Assembly (NCBI GenBank): GCA_023389575.1 | Contig: JAEWEG010000080.1 | Location: 1-64,000, forward strand | Reading direction: 5' to 3' | From: Chloroflexota bacterium | GTDB taxonomy: Bacteria; Chloroflexota; Chloroflexia; Thermomicrobiales; UBA6265 | DNA: 64,000 nucleotides | In this document: in pieces, positions 31,872-40,669 of the stretch | How positions within the stretch are numbered: the first letter of the stretch is position 1 | Layout: each line of letters starts with the position of its first letter | Notes under the pieces: generated by a model | Databases searched by the model: none | Told to the model about the DNA's origin: nothing | What the model saw: only the letters and a program-made list of their open reading frames with translations | Program-made: the position numbers and the translations under genes

Positions 31872-34172
31872 ATGTTGACCGATCAATCTCGCCTGCTCCA
31901 AGGCCTCAATTCCGAACAGCAACGAGCGGTAACCACCACCGAGGGTCCCGTCCTGGTGGTCGCCGGTCCTGGCTCCGGCAAGACCCGGGTGCTCACTCAC
32001 CGGATCGCCTGGTTGATCGAGGAACTCGGCGTCAGCCCTGGCCAGATTCTGGCCGTGACCTTCACGAACAAGGCCGCTGGCGAGATGCGCGCCCGTATCG
32101 ACCGCCTCACCGGCGAGGGCACCTCCCATGGGCTGGTGATGGGCACGTTCCACTCTTTTGGAGTCCGCGTCCTACGCCAGAATCCCGGTCTCGTCGCCGA
32201 TCGCATCGGCCTGCTGCCCAACTTCCTCATCTATGACAGCGGCGACCAGGTCGACGTCGTTCGCAACGCGCTCAAGACCCTCAACCTCGATCCCAAGCAG
32301 TTCGCCCCTCGCCGGATGCTGTCAGGCATCTCGCGGGCCAAGAGCATCCTGCTCACCCCCGACGAGCTCGCCAACGAGGCCGCTACTCACGACGACGAAG
32401 TGGTCGTCCGCGTCTACCGGGAATACGAGCGTGAGCTCCGCCTCGCGAACGCCGTCGACTTCGACGACCTCCTGGGGCTACCGCTGCGCCTGTTCGACGA
32501 GGATGAGCGCCTGCTGGAGCGATATCAGCAGCAGTTCCGCTACATCCTGGTGGACGAATACCAGGACACGAACAAGGTCCAGTACGTGCTCGTCACCGCC
32601 CTGGCCGGCCACTGGAACAACCTCTTCGTCGTCGGTGATCCAGACCAGTCAATCTACGGCTGGCGCCAGGCAGACATCACCAACATCCTCAACTTCAAGG
32701 ACGATTTCCCGGACACCACCGAGATTCATCTTGAGACCAACTACCGGTCCACCCGCCACATCGTGAAGGCGGCCGATCGACTCATCCGCGATAACAGCCA
32801 GCGCATCGAGCGCACCATCCGCACCGACAACCCGGACGGCGAGCCGATCTCCCTGCGTGAACTCGCCGACCAGCACCACGAGGCGCAGTTCATCGTCTCG
32901 GAAATCCGCCGCCTTATTTCCACCGGCCGGAACAAGGGCGATGACATCGCCATCATGTACCGCACCACCGCGCAGAGCCGCGTGATCGAGGAAGCCTTCC
33001 GCATAACGGACATCCCGTATCGCATCGTCGGCGGCGTTCGCTTCTACGAGCGAAAGGAAGTGAAGGACGTCCTCGCCGTTCTCCGCCTGATCCACAACCC
33101 GCACGACCGCATCAGCTTCGAACGGGTCATCTCGAACCTGCCACTTGGCCGCGGCTTCGGTCCGAAGGCTCAGGAAACGGCCGAGGAATGGGCGTCCAGC
33201 CACAACCTCCCCATCGTTGATGCCTTCCTTGCCCTCGTGCCGGGCATCACCGCCAACCCCATCCACCCACCACCGTTCAGCGGGCCAGGACGGACATCGG
33301 CGGAACGCATCGGCAAGACCCTGGCCAACCTTCGCGAGCGCGCCACCACGGCAAGCCTCGCCGAACTCTTCGACGCCATCGTCGAGCAAACTGGCTACAG
33401 GGACTCGCTCAACTCGTCCGAGGAAGACCTGGAACGCTGGGCCAACCTCCTGGAGCTCCGCGCCGACCTGGAACGCTATGAGTCGGTGGATCCCGCCGAG
33501 GCGCTCACCGCCTACCTGGAACAGGTCTCCCTCATCGCCGATGTCGACTCGATGACCGACGACCAGAAGGGCCAGGTCACCCTTATCACCCTTCATTCCG
33601 CCAAGGGTCTGGAGTTCCCGGTCGTCTTCATCGCCGGGATAGAAGAGGGTCTCCTCCCCATCAGCCGCGCGATCGAGGCGGAAGCGTTCGACAAGACCGC
33701 GCTCGAGGAGGAACGGCGCCTGTTTTATGTCGGCGTGACCCGCGCCGAGAAACTCCTCTACCTGACGTACGCCGCGAACCGGATGACCTACGGGCGCTAC
33801 CAGTCCGGAGTACCGTCCCGCTTCCTGGAAGCCATTCCCGCCGAGACGATTCAGCGTTCGGAACGGTTACGGACCGGTCGCACGCAACCCGGCGCCGGTC
33901 GACTCTCTGGCGTCAATCGCGGGCGCCTGGCGAGCCAGGTGAGCGGATCGTTCGCGACCACCACCCGCGATGGCCTCTCCGATTCGATTCCCGAGAAACC
34001 CGTTGTGCCGAGTTACGACGCTGGCCAGAAGGTCTTCCATCCCAAATTCGGCGAGGGCCAGGTGCTGGAAGTCCTGCCCCGGCGGGACGACGCCGAAGTC
34101 GTCGTCCAGTTCATCCGTGTCGGCACCAAGCGATTGATGGCGAGCCTCGCCAAAATGGATGTGGTTGAATGA
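31872..34172 (+). CDS. pcrA: UvrD/PcrA-type DNA helicase
   Basis: Superfamily 1A 3'-5' helicase for repair and removal of recombinase or RNA polymerase from DNA. Q-motif LNSEQQRAV, Walker A AGPGSGKT (residues 31-38), Walker B VDEYQDTN, motif III GDPDQSIYGWR, motif IV YRTTAQSRVIEE, motif V TLHSAKGLEFPVVF and motif VI EERRLFYVGVTRAEK are all present. 766 residues; the C-terminal YDAGQKVFHPKFGEGQVL is the RNA-polymerase-binding Tudor-like domain. Stop overlaps dgt by 4 nt. Confidence 0.96.
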   Translation: MLTDQSRLLQGLNSEQQRAVTTTEGPVLVVAGPGSGKTRVLTHRIAWLIEELGVSPGQILAVTFTNKAAGEMRARIDRLTGEGTSHGLVMGTFHSFGVRVLRQNPGLVADRIGLLPNFLIYDSGDQVDVVRNALKTLNLDPKQFAPRRMLSGISRAKSILLTPDELANEAATHDDEVVVRVYREYERELRLANAVDFDDLLGLPLRLFDEDERLLERYQQQFRYILVDEYQDTNKVQYVLVTALAGHWNNLFVVGDPDQSIYGWRQADITNILNFKDDFPDTTEIHLETNYRSTRHIVKAADRLIRDNSQRIERTIRTDNPDGEPISLRELADQHHEAQFIVSEIRRLISTGRNKGDDIAIMYRTTAQSRVIEEAFRITDIPYRIVGGVRFYERKEVKDVLAVLRLIHNPHDRISFERVISNLPLGRGFGPKAQETAEEWASSHNLPIVDAFLALVPGITANPIHPPPFSGPGRTSAERIGKTLANLRERATTASLAELFDAIVEQTGYRDSLNSSEEDLERWANLLELRADLERYESVDPAEALTAYLEQVSLIADVDSMTDDQKGQVTLITLHSAKGLEFPVVFIAGIEEGLLPISRAIEAEAFDKTALEEERRLFYVGVTRAEKLLYLTYAANRMTYGRYQSGVPSRFLEAIPAETIQRSERLRTGRTQPGAGRLSGVNRGRLASQVSGSFATTTRDGLSDSIPEKPVVPSYDAGQKVFHPKFGEGQVLEVLPRRDDAEVVVQFIRVGTKRLMASLAKMDVVE

Positions 34173-35209
34173 GCGATCCGGTTCCGCCCATCGACCTGTA
34201 TGCCCGCGAGGACCTCATTCTCGCTCCCCTCGCCACCAGAAGCCGCGACGCGACCCGACGGGTCGAGGAGCCATTACCCGAACTGCGCACGCCCTTTCAA
34301 CGGGACCGCGACCGCATCATTCACTCCAAGTCGTTCCGCCGCCTGATGCACAAGACCCAGGTCTTCATCGGACCGGCCGGCGATCATGTCCGCACGCGGC
34401 TCACGCATACGCTGGAAGTCGCCCAGATCGCCCGCACCATCGGACGGGCCCTCGGCCTGAACGAGGACCTGATCGAGGCGATCGGTATGGGTCATGACCT
34501 CGGCCACACGCCATTCGGCCACGCCGGCGAGCGAGCCATCGCCACCATCATCCCCGGGTTCCGGCACAACGAGCAGAGCCTTCGCATCGTCGACAAGCTG
34601 GAAAAGGACGGGGCTGGCCTGAACCTTACCGAGGCCGTCCGCGACGGCATTCTCCGCCACTCGAAGTCTCGCTCGTCCCTGACCGGTGAGATGGCGGGCA
34701 CACCGGGGACGCTCGAAGGCCAGGTGCTCAAGATCGCCGACGGCGTCGCCTACCTGAACCATGACCTCGACGACGCCCTTCGCGCTGGAGAGATTTCGGA
34801 CGACGACGTGCCAACCGAGGTCCTGAGCGTCCTGGGCGATCGCCATTCGATCCGCATCGACACCATGGTCAGGGATATCGTCGCGAGCTCGAACACATCG
34901 GACGCGCCGGGCGAGATCGTGATGTCACAGCCCATCCTGGATGCCTCGAACGTGCTCCGGAACTTCCTCTACGAACGCGTCTACGATCCCATAAATGGCC
35001 GGCCGGAAACGCTCCGCGTGCAGGGCATGGTCACCACCCTGTTCGACCATTTCATGGCCCACCCCGAGGAAATCCCCGAGTCTGTTTCCATCGCGGCGGC
35101 CGAAGACCCACTCGAACGCCAGGTCACCGACCTGATCGCCTCCATGACCGACCGCTACGCGGTAGAGTTGTTCGAACGTCTCTACATTCCGCGATTCCTC
35201 GCCCCGTAA
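34169..35209 (+). CDS. dgt: Deoxyguanosinetriphosphate triphosphohydrolase-like protein
   Basis: HD-superfamily enzyme that hydrolyses dNTPs to nucleoside and triphosphate. The HD residues lie in RTRLTHTLEVAQIARTIG and GMGHDLGHTPFGHAGE, and the family start FQRDRDRIIHSKSFRRL is clear. 346 residues, the short dgt type. Start ATGA overlaps the pcrA stop; dnaG follows after 16 nt, a pcrA-dgt-dnaG operon. dgt next to dnaG is a common arrangement. Confidence 0.93.
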   Translation: MSDPVPPIDLYAREDLILAPLATRSRDATRRVEEPLPELRTPFQRDRDRIIHSKSFRRLMHKTQVFIGPAGDHVRTRLTHTLEVAQIARTIGRALGLNEDLIEAIGMGHDLGHTPFGHAGERAIATIIPGFRHNEQSLRIVDKLEKDGAGLNLTEAVRDGILRHSKSRSSLTGEMAGTPGTLEGQVLKIADGVAYLNHDLDDALRAGEISDDDVPTEVLSVLGDRHSIRIDTMVRDIVASSNTSDAPGEIVMSQPILDASNVLRNFLYERVYDPINGRPETLRVQGMVTTLFDHFMAHPEEIPESVSIAAAEDPLERQVTDLIASMTDRYAVELFERLYIPRFLAP

Positions 35210-35225
35210 CGCATCGGATACACCC

Positions 35226-37109
35226 ATGGCACGAGACGCAGTCGCCGAAATCCGGGACCGAATCGATATCATCGATCTGGTCCAGTCATATGTCCCCTCG
35301 CTGAAGAAGGCTGGCCGCAACCACAAGGGGCTTTGCCCATTCCATCAGGAAAAGACGCCGTCCTTCATCGTCTTCCCGGACTCGCAGAACTTTCACTGCT
35401 TCGGATGCGGCAAGGGTGGAGACCTATTCACCTTCTATATGCTGGTCGAGAACATCGAGTTCCGCGACGCCCTCAAGGACCTCGCCTCACGGGCCGGTGT
35501 CACGCTCGACATGGCCGCGCCGCCGCCTCCCGAACACGAGGATCAGCGTAACCGGCTGATCGAGGTTAACGAACTCGCCGCCACCTTCTTCCACCACATC
35601 CTCACCAATGCCCGCCAGGGCGAGCCAGGGCGACAGGTGGTGGCGGAACGCGGCCTCTCCCAGGACATGGTCAACCGCTTCAAACTGGGCTTCGCGCCCG
35701 ATTCCTGGGATGCCCTGCTGAAGTTCTTCGCCTCCCGCGAGATCCCCCCCGAGGTCGTCTTCGAGGCCGGGCTTGCCCAGGAACGCGACAGTGGCGGCCA
35801 CTACGACCGCTTCCGCAACCGGCTCATGTTCCCGATCCGCGACCGCGATGGCAACGTGATCGGCTTCGGGGGCCGCGCCATGGGCGATGGCATCCCCAAG
35901 TACCTGAACTCGCCGCAGACACCGGTCTTCGACAAGAGCACCATCGTCTACGCCCTCGACCTGGCTCGCGAGCCAATTCGCAAGGCTGGCGAGGTGGTGA
36001 TCGTCGAAGGCTACATGGACTGCATCGCCGCCCATCAGTTCGGCCACGAGAATGTCGTGGCCTCGATGGGAACCGCCCTCACCGAATCCCAGGTGCAGGC
36101 GGTGAAGCGGGGCGCGGATCGCATAGTCCTGGCCCTTGACTCGGACGCCGCCGGGCAGATGGCGACCATCCGCGGCATCGAAACCATGCGCGACGCCCTC
36201 GACGCCGACGTTCAGCCGGTCCCGGACGCCACCGGCATCATCAGGTTCGAGCGCAAGCTGAAGACCGAGATCGCGGTCGTCCAGCTTCCCTCCGGGAAGG
36301 ACCCGGACGAGCTGATCCGCAAGGCACCCGAATCCTGGCCGGGCATCGTAGCGTCGGCGAAGCCCTTCATGGACTTCACCATCGACACCCTGGTTGCGCC
36401 TGTCGACCTCTCCAACGCCCGCCAGAAATCGGAGATCGTGAGCCAGATCGCGCCACTCCTGCAGCAAATCCCGGACCGCATCGTCCAGGGCCACTACATC
36501 TCGCTGCTCGCCCGGAAGCTGGGACTGGAGGATCGCCTCGTCCTCGCCGAGGTCCGGAAGTCCAATATCGGCCGGCGCCCTTCCGCCCAGCGCCAGGGCG
36601 TTTCCCCGGAAGCCGTCGAGCGGGTCGCCCGTCGCACCACCGAAGACTACGTGGTCGCGTTGTTCCTGAAGCATCCCGACCTGACGCGCGATGTCGCCGC
36701 GCGAATGCCTGTCGAGGAAATCGCCGACATTCGCAACCGGGAACTGGTCCGCATCCTCCAGGACAGCTCGGTCGCGGGTCTCACGCCCGAGCAGATCGTG
36801 GTCGCGCTGGACGACGAGCTCGCCAACCATGCCGAAAATCTTCTCGAATCGCTGGAAGGCCGGCCGGAACAGTTCCCCGGCCAGATCCACCGCGAGTCCG
36901 AGGAAATGCTCATGAAGCTCGGCAAGGAGCGCTACACCTTCCTCATGCGCCAGCTCGACTCCACGCTCAAGATGGCCCTGCTGGAGAACGACGCCGAAAC
37001 GCTGACGTCGATCAAGGAGCAGATTGGCAAACTCGCCGAGCGCCATCGACAGTACTACCCGCCTCCGAGCCCCTACTTCCTCGACTCCCGATCACCGGGG
37101 CGCAACTAG
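35226..37109 (+). CDS. dnaG: DNA primase
   Basis: Makes RNA primers for replication. CHC2 zinc finger with C37, H40, C58 and C61 (GLCPFHQEKTPSF, FHCFGCGKGGD), core domain NRLMFPIRDRDGNVIGFGGR, and Toprim motifs VVIVEGYMDCIAAHQ and LALDSDAAG. The C-terminal helicase-interaction domain is present. 627 residues. Last gene of its operon, followed by a bidirectional terminator; rpoD is not adjacent. Confidence 0.96.
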   Translation: MARDAVAEIRDRIDIIDLVQSYVPSLKKAGRNHKGLCPFHQEKTPSFIVFPDSQNFHCFGCGKGGDLFTFYMLVENIEFRDALKDLASRAGVTLDMAAPPPPEHEDQRNRLIEVNELAATFFHHILTNARQGEPGRQVVAERGLSQDMVNRFKLGFAPDSWDALLKFFASREIPPEVVFEAGLAQERDSGGHYDRFRNRLMFPIRDRDGNVIGFGGRAMGDGIPKYLNSPQTPVFDKSTIVYALDLAREPIRKAGEVVIVEGYMDCIAAHQFGHENVVASMGTALTESQVQAVKRGADRIVLALDSDAAGQMATIRGIETMRDALDADVQPVPDATGIIRFERKLKTEIAVVQLPSGKDPDELIRKAPESWPGIVASAKPFMDFTIDTLVAPVDLSNARQKSEIVSQIAPLLQQIPDRIVQGHYISLLARKLGLEDRLVLAEVRKSNIGRRPSAQRQGVSPEAVERVARRTTEDYVVALFLKHPDLTRDVAARMPVEEIADIRNRELVRILQDSSVAGLTPEQIVVALDDELANHAENLLESLEGRPEQFPGQIHRESEEMLMKLGKERYTFLMRQLDSTLKMALLENDAETLTSIKEQIGKLAERHRQYYPPPSPYFLDSRSPGRN

Positions 37110-37116
37110 ACACAAC

Positions 37117-37149
37117 AAAAAACGGAGCGGCGAAACGCCACTCCGTTTT
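37117..37149. terminator. Bidirectional terminator between dnaG and tRNA-Pro
   Basis: AAAACGGAG and CTCCGTTTT form the outer stem, GGCG/CGCC the inner one across a C-A mismatch, with A-run and T-run on both flanks. Serves dnaG (+) and tRNA-Pro (-). Confidence 0.85.
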
Positions 37150-37159
37150 CTCTCTTCAG

Positions 37160-37237
37160 TGGTCGGGGAGAGAGGATTCGAACCTCCGACCTCAGCGTCC
37201 CGAACGCTGCGCGCTCACCGGGCTGCGCCACTCCCCG
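37160..37237 (-). tRNA. tRNA-Pro (anticodon CGG)
   Basis: On the minus strand: acceptor CGGGGAG/CTCCCCG with the C1-G72 pair typical of proline tRNAs, anticodon stem CAGCG/CGCTG around TTCGGGA (anticodon CGG), T arm with TTCGAAT, discriminator A and encoded CCA. Reads CCG codons. Confidence 0.92.
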
Positions 37238-37396
37238 CGACCGTCGGCAAGCATACACCGAGGGTAGTCGCCACGGCAATGATTCCGCCAAAATGGACGG
37301 GAATCACTTCGCTGATCCACCCTTTCCGGCGGGCAACCTGCCTCCCGATCTGTTGTATCATCCCATCACAATCACATACCGTACTCGCAAGTACGT

Positions 37397-37472
37397 GCCC
37401 GTGTAGCTCAGTGGATAGAGCGCCACCGTCCTAAGGTGGGCGTCGGGGGTTCGAATCCCTCCGCGGGTGCCA
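37397..37472 (+). tRNA. tRNA-Arg (anticodon CCT)
   Basis: Acceptor GCCCGTG/CGCGGGT (with G1-U72 and one more wobble), TAGCTC D arm, anticodon stem CCACC/GGTGG around GTCCTAA (anticodon CCT, codon AGG), T arm GGGGG-TTCGAAT-CCCTC, discriminator G, encoded CCA. Divergent from tRNA-Pro. Confidence 0.9.
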
Positions 37473-37581
37473 ATAAGGCGAGTGGCGAAATCTTCGCTCC
37501 ATACCGGCCAGCCCTCCCACTGAACGTTCGAGTCTCCACCTCTGGGTAGACACGAGGAAAGTGAAAGGATCGATGTGGCCC

Positions 37582-38172
37582 ATGGAACTGCACATCCGCT
37601 CAAATGGAACCAAAGTCACCCCCGGGATGCGCGAGTTCATCGACCGCCGGATGTCCAAGCTCGACAAACTCGCCGACCACGTCGTCGACGCCAAGCTTGA
37701 ACTCCGCACCGAGGAAACCCGCACCGGTACCGAAGTCACCGTTGCCCAGCTCACGCTCCAGACCGGACGCCACGTTCTCCGCGCCGAGGAACACGACCCC
37801 GAGGCCGCCAAGGCGATTGACGCCGTCATCGACAAGCTCGTCACCCAGGTGCGTCGCTACACCGACAAGCGCAAGTCGCGGAAGAAGCGCGGCGTGCCAG
37901 CGCACGTCATGTCGGACATCCCCGCCGACCTTGGCAATTACGGCGAGAGCCTGCTGGCGGAAACCAATAGCGTCGACGCCGAGGAAGACACAAGCGTCGT
38001 GCGCACCAAGCGCTTCGAAATGAAACCAATGCTCGTCGCCGAGGCTATCGACCAGATGGAACTGGTCGGCCACGACTTCTTCTTGTTCCACAACATGGAC
38101 GAGAACGAACTCAACGTGCTGTACCGCCGCCGCGACGGCTCATACGGCCTGCTGGCTCCCGCCGCCGGCTAA
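37582..38172 (+). CDS. hpf: Long-form ribosome hibernation promoting factor
   Basis: Stabilises inactive 100S ribosomes. The N-terminal RaiA domain starts MELHIRSNGTKVTPGMREFIDRRM and shows the beta-alpha-beta pattern; the C-terminal domain KRFEMKPMLVAEAIDQMELVGHDFFLFHNM is the dimerisation module of the long type. Length 196 residues from this ATG. In-frame starts at 37561 and 37573 are alternatives: AAAGGA at 37564-37569 is too near the latter and 12 nt before the chosen one. A strong terminator follows. Confidence 0.94.
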   Translation: MELHIRSNGTKVTPGMREFIDRRMSKLDKLADHVVDAKLELRTEETRTGTEVTVAQLTLQTGRHVLRAEEHDPEAAKAIDAVIDKLVTQVRRYTDKRKSRKKRGVPAHVMSDIPADLGNYGESLLAETNSVDAEEDTSVVRTKRFEMKPMLVAEAIDQMELVGHDFFLFHNMDENELNVLYRRRDGSYGLLAPAAG

Positions 38173-38195
38173 GCACAAACAATCGATGGGAAAAG

Positions 38196-38235
38196 CAAAC
38201 GCCAGGCGAATTCTCGCCTGGCGTTTGTTTGTTCA
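38196..38235 (+). terminator. Rho-independent terminator after hpf
   Basis: CAAACGCCAGGCGA and TCGCCTGGCGTTTG form a perfect 14-bp stem with loop ATTC, followed by TTTGTTC. It may also serve the convergent small gene. Confidence 0.88.
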
Positions 38236-38253
38236 ATGCGCGCGACCGGGAAG

Positions 38254-38586
38254 CTAGTCCTTTTTCTTCTGGTCCTTGTAGAACTTCTTTGTCTTCGGAA
38301 TCGGTCTCGCGTCTTCCTCTTCGCGAATCGCCCGCAACTCTTCGGACCGGCGTTCCAGTTGCTCTTCCAGCTTCACGAAATCGTTGTATACCACCGGATC
38401 GGCGTTTGAAACCGGCGTTCGCATCAACATCCGGACCAGTTGCAGAAGCGAACCAGCCGCCGCCTGCTGGGCCGCTGGGAGCGCGGCCCGTTCCATGATC
38501 GCGTCAACCAGCTTTACCGATTTCTGGCTGGCGCCATTCTCTATCAAACGACCGCGAATCTCCTGGAGCCCTTGCGTCACGTTCAT
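38254..38586 (-). CDS. Conserved-looking small protein, unknown function
   Basis: A 110-residue soluble helical protein: MNVTQGLQEIRGRLIENGAS, an Ala/Leu-rich middle (VDAIMERAALPAAQQAAAGS), a charged coiled-coil-like stretch FVKLEEQLERRSEELRAIRE and a lysine-rich tail FYKDQKKKD. I do not recognise the family. The codon use matches neighbours and the frame ends just before a terminator shared with hpf, which favours a real gene. An upstream extension to 38652 is open but has no ribosome site. Confidence 0.6.
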   Translation of the reverse strand: MNVTQGLQEIRGRLIENGASQKSVKLVDAIMERAALPAAQQAAAGSLLQLVRMLMRTPVSNADPVVYNDFVKLEEQLERRSEELRAIREEEDARPIPKTKKFYKDQKKKD

Positions 38587-38720
38587 TAGCAGTCCATCTC
38601 TCGCGTCAACGCTACAATCAGTCGCCGCAAGTATATGCGCTCGCGGCCACACGCCTGTGGGACAATCTCAGGCATTGACCGGCTAAACGCCCGCCCAGTA
38701 CCCCGTGGAGCTTTCTCAAC

Positions 38721-39554
38721 ATGTCCAATCAGATTCCCAAAGCCATGACGATCGCCGGGTCAGATTCCGGCGCTGGCGCGGGTATCCAGGCCGATCTCAA
38801 GACCTTCCAGGCCCTTGGCGTCTTCGGCACCTCCGTCCTCACCGCCGTCACGGCTCAGAACACCGTCGAGGTCGCCGCCATCGCCGAGGTCCCCGACGAG
38901 GTGGTCATCGCCCAAATCGACACGGTCGCCGAGGACATCGGCTACGACGCGGTGAAGACCGGCATGCTGAGCAGCAAGTCCATCATCGGCAACGTCGCCG
39001 ACCGGCTCGAGGCGTGGGGCCATCGCTGGCTCGTGGTTGACCCCGTGATGGTCTCAAAGTCCGGCGCCCCCCTGCTCCAACCCGACGCCATCGACGTCCT
39101 GAAGTCCGATCTCCTGCCGAAGGCCGCCATCGTCACCCCTAATATCCCCGAGGCCCAAATCCTGGCGGACATGGATATCGTCACGCCGGGCGACATCCGG
39201 GAGGCCGCGCGCAAGATCGCGGCCCTCGGCCCTGGAATCGTCATCATGAAGGGCGGCCACCTCGATGGCCCGGCCGTCGACCTGGTCTTCGACGGCGCAT
39301 CCTTCCTGCCGGTCGAGGGCGAACGCATCGACACGAAGAATACCCACGGCACCGGCTGCACCTTCTCGGCCGCCATCACCGCGTTCCTCGCCCATGGAAT
39401 CGAGCCGATCGAATCGATCCAGCTCGCCAAGCGTTATCTGGAAGCGGCCCTGGTCAACTCGGTCAGCATTGGGGAGGGACATTCCCCCGTAAACCACGAC
39501 ACGCCGCTGCCCCCGGAGGTCCTGGCGGTCCTTGCCTCCAAGGTCCAGGCGTGA
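38721..39554 (+). CDS. thiD: Hydroxymethylpyrimidine/phosphomethylpyrimidine kinase
   Basis: Phosphorylates HMP twice to HMP-PP for thiamine synthesis. Ribokinase-fold signatures: KAMTIAGSDSGAGAGIQADLKTF, KTGMLSS, VVDPVMVSKSGAPLL and NTHGTGCTFSAAITA with the catalytic Asp/Gly loop. 277 residues. Its stop overlaps the thiE start (GTGA). No TPP riboswitch is visible in the 68 nt upstream. Confidence 0.95.
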   Translation: MSNQIPKAMTIAGSDSGAGAGIQADLKTFQALGVFGTSVLTAVTAQNTVEVAAIAEVPDEVVIAQIDTVAEDIGYDAVKTGMLSSKSIIGNVADRLEAWGHRWLVVDPVMVSKSGAPLLQPDAIDVLKSDLLPKAAIVTPNIPEAQILADMDIVTPGDIREAARKIAALGPGIVIMKGGHLDGPAVDLVFDGASFLPVEGERIDTKNTHGTGCTFSAAITAFLAHGIEPIESIQLAKRYLEAALVNSVSIGEGHSPVNHDTPLPPEVLAVLASKVQA

Positions 39555-40186
39555 TCGCACCCGCCAGCCTGCGGCTCTACCTGGTCCTCGATCCCGCCGC
39601 CATCGGCGACCGGAACCCGCTGGAACTCTGCCAGAAGGTGATCGAGGCGGGGGTGGCCTGTCTCCAGATTCGCTGGAAATCGGCCACCGACCGCGAGATC
39701 ATCGACCTCGCCCGCGCCCTGCTCCCGATCACATCGGGAGCCAACGTGCCACTCATCATCAACGACCGGGTCGACCTGGCTCTCGCCAGCGGCGCGGAAG
39801 GTGTCCACCTCGGTGTCGATGACCTCCCGCTGGAGGACGCTCGCCGGCTCGCTGGCAACGACTTCATCATTGGCTACTCGCCCGATACGGACGCCGGCAT
39901 CAGCCAGGCCACCGGCCTGGCGAGTTACCTCGGTATCGGGCCGCTCTTCACCACGGCGACCAAGGCGGACGCCGGCGGCGCGCTGGGCCCAGAGGAATAT
40001 GCCCGCCGACGGGCGTTGAGCCCGCTCCCCACCGTCGCCATCGGCGGCATCGACGCTTCCAACGCCCACCAGGCATTCGGAACGGGAGCGGATGGCATCG
40101 CGGTGGTGTCCGCGATACTGGGAGCGAGCGATCCCGTCGCGGCCACCGAGGAACTCAGTCGGGTGGCGGCTGGATTCGTATCCTGA
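39551..40186 (+). CDS. thiE: Thiamine-phosphate synthase
   Basis: Joins HMP-PP and thiazole phosphate to thiamine phosphate. TIM-barrel protein with LYLVLDP, LQIRWKSATDREI, LIINDRVDLALASGAEGVHLGVDDLP and the C-terminal phosphate loop VAIGGIDASNA. 211 residues. The GTG start overlaps the thiD stop. Its last 32 nt overlap the end of the convergent alkyltransferase-like gene. Confidence 0.94.
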   Translation: MIAPASLRLYLVLDPAAIGDRNPLELCQKVIEAGVACLQIRWKSATDREIIDLARALLPITSGANVPLIINDRVDLALASGAEGVHLGVDDLPLEDARRLAGNDFIIGYSPDTDAGISQATGLASYLGIGPLFTTATKADAGGALGPEEYARRRALSPLPTVAIGGIDASNAHQAFGTGADGIAVVSAILGASDPVAATEELSRVAAGFVS

Positions 40187-40610
40187 ACAGGTCCGCCAGT
40201 TCCGGATCGTCCGCCGGATCCCACAGGCACTCCTCCAGGTCCACGGTGATATCGTCCAGGAACGGCACATCCTCGGCCAGCAGCAGGTCACGCATCCTGT
40301 TCCTGTCGCCAAACGCCATGGCGCCCGACAGGACCCCCTGTCGGTTCACCACGCGATGGGCGGGCAATCCATGGCCCTCGTGCAGGCCGCCTAGCGCCCA
40401 CCCCACCATCCTGGCCGATCTCGGGGATCCAAGCGCCGCCGCGATACGTCCATAGGTTGTGACGAATCCCTCGGGTATCCTGGCCACCACCAGCGCCACC
40501 CGCTCGGGGAATGGCAGGGCATCTCGTCTCGCGTCCCGCACGACCTCGCTTGCTCCCCCCGCCGATTCAGGCTGTCGTGGCCGTTGTGGCCCCGGCGTAT
40601 ACTCGTTCAT
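40155..40610 (-). CDS. Alkyltransferase-like protein (ATL), no active-site cysteine
   Basis: Homologue of the O6-alkylguanine transferase DNA-binding domain: FPERVALVVARIPEGFVTTYGRIAAALGSPRSARMVGWAL with the helix-turn-helix and Arg finger. The active-site PCHR motif reads PAHRVVNRQG, so the acceptor Cys is Ala; such proteins bind alkylated guanine and hand it to nucleotide excision repair. 151 residues, with about 30 poorly conserved N-terminal ones and a C-terminal tail longer than usual. Divergent from secA (60 nt); overlaps thiE by 32 nt at the 3' end. Confidence 0.9.
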   Translation of the reverse strand: MNEYTPGPQRPRQPESAGGASEVVRDARRDALPFPERVALVVARIPEGFVTTYGRIAAALGSPRSARMVGWALGGLHEGHGLPAHRVVNRQGVLSGAMAFGDRNRMRDLLLAEDVPFLDDITVDLEECLWDPADDPELADLFRIRIQPPPD

Positions 40611-40669
40611 GGCACACGTGCCCTCGACATCGACTCAACGTCGGACCCCACCATTGGAGATTCCGGACC

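Noticed and set aside
37160..37472. tRNA-Pro/tRNA-Arg pair as an integration site
   Set aside because: No duplicated tRNA 3' end or integrase nearby; flanking genes are housekeeping.
38653..38720. Possible TPP riboswitch before thiD
   Set aside because: The gap is short and lacks the CTGAGA/ACCTG core elements.
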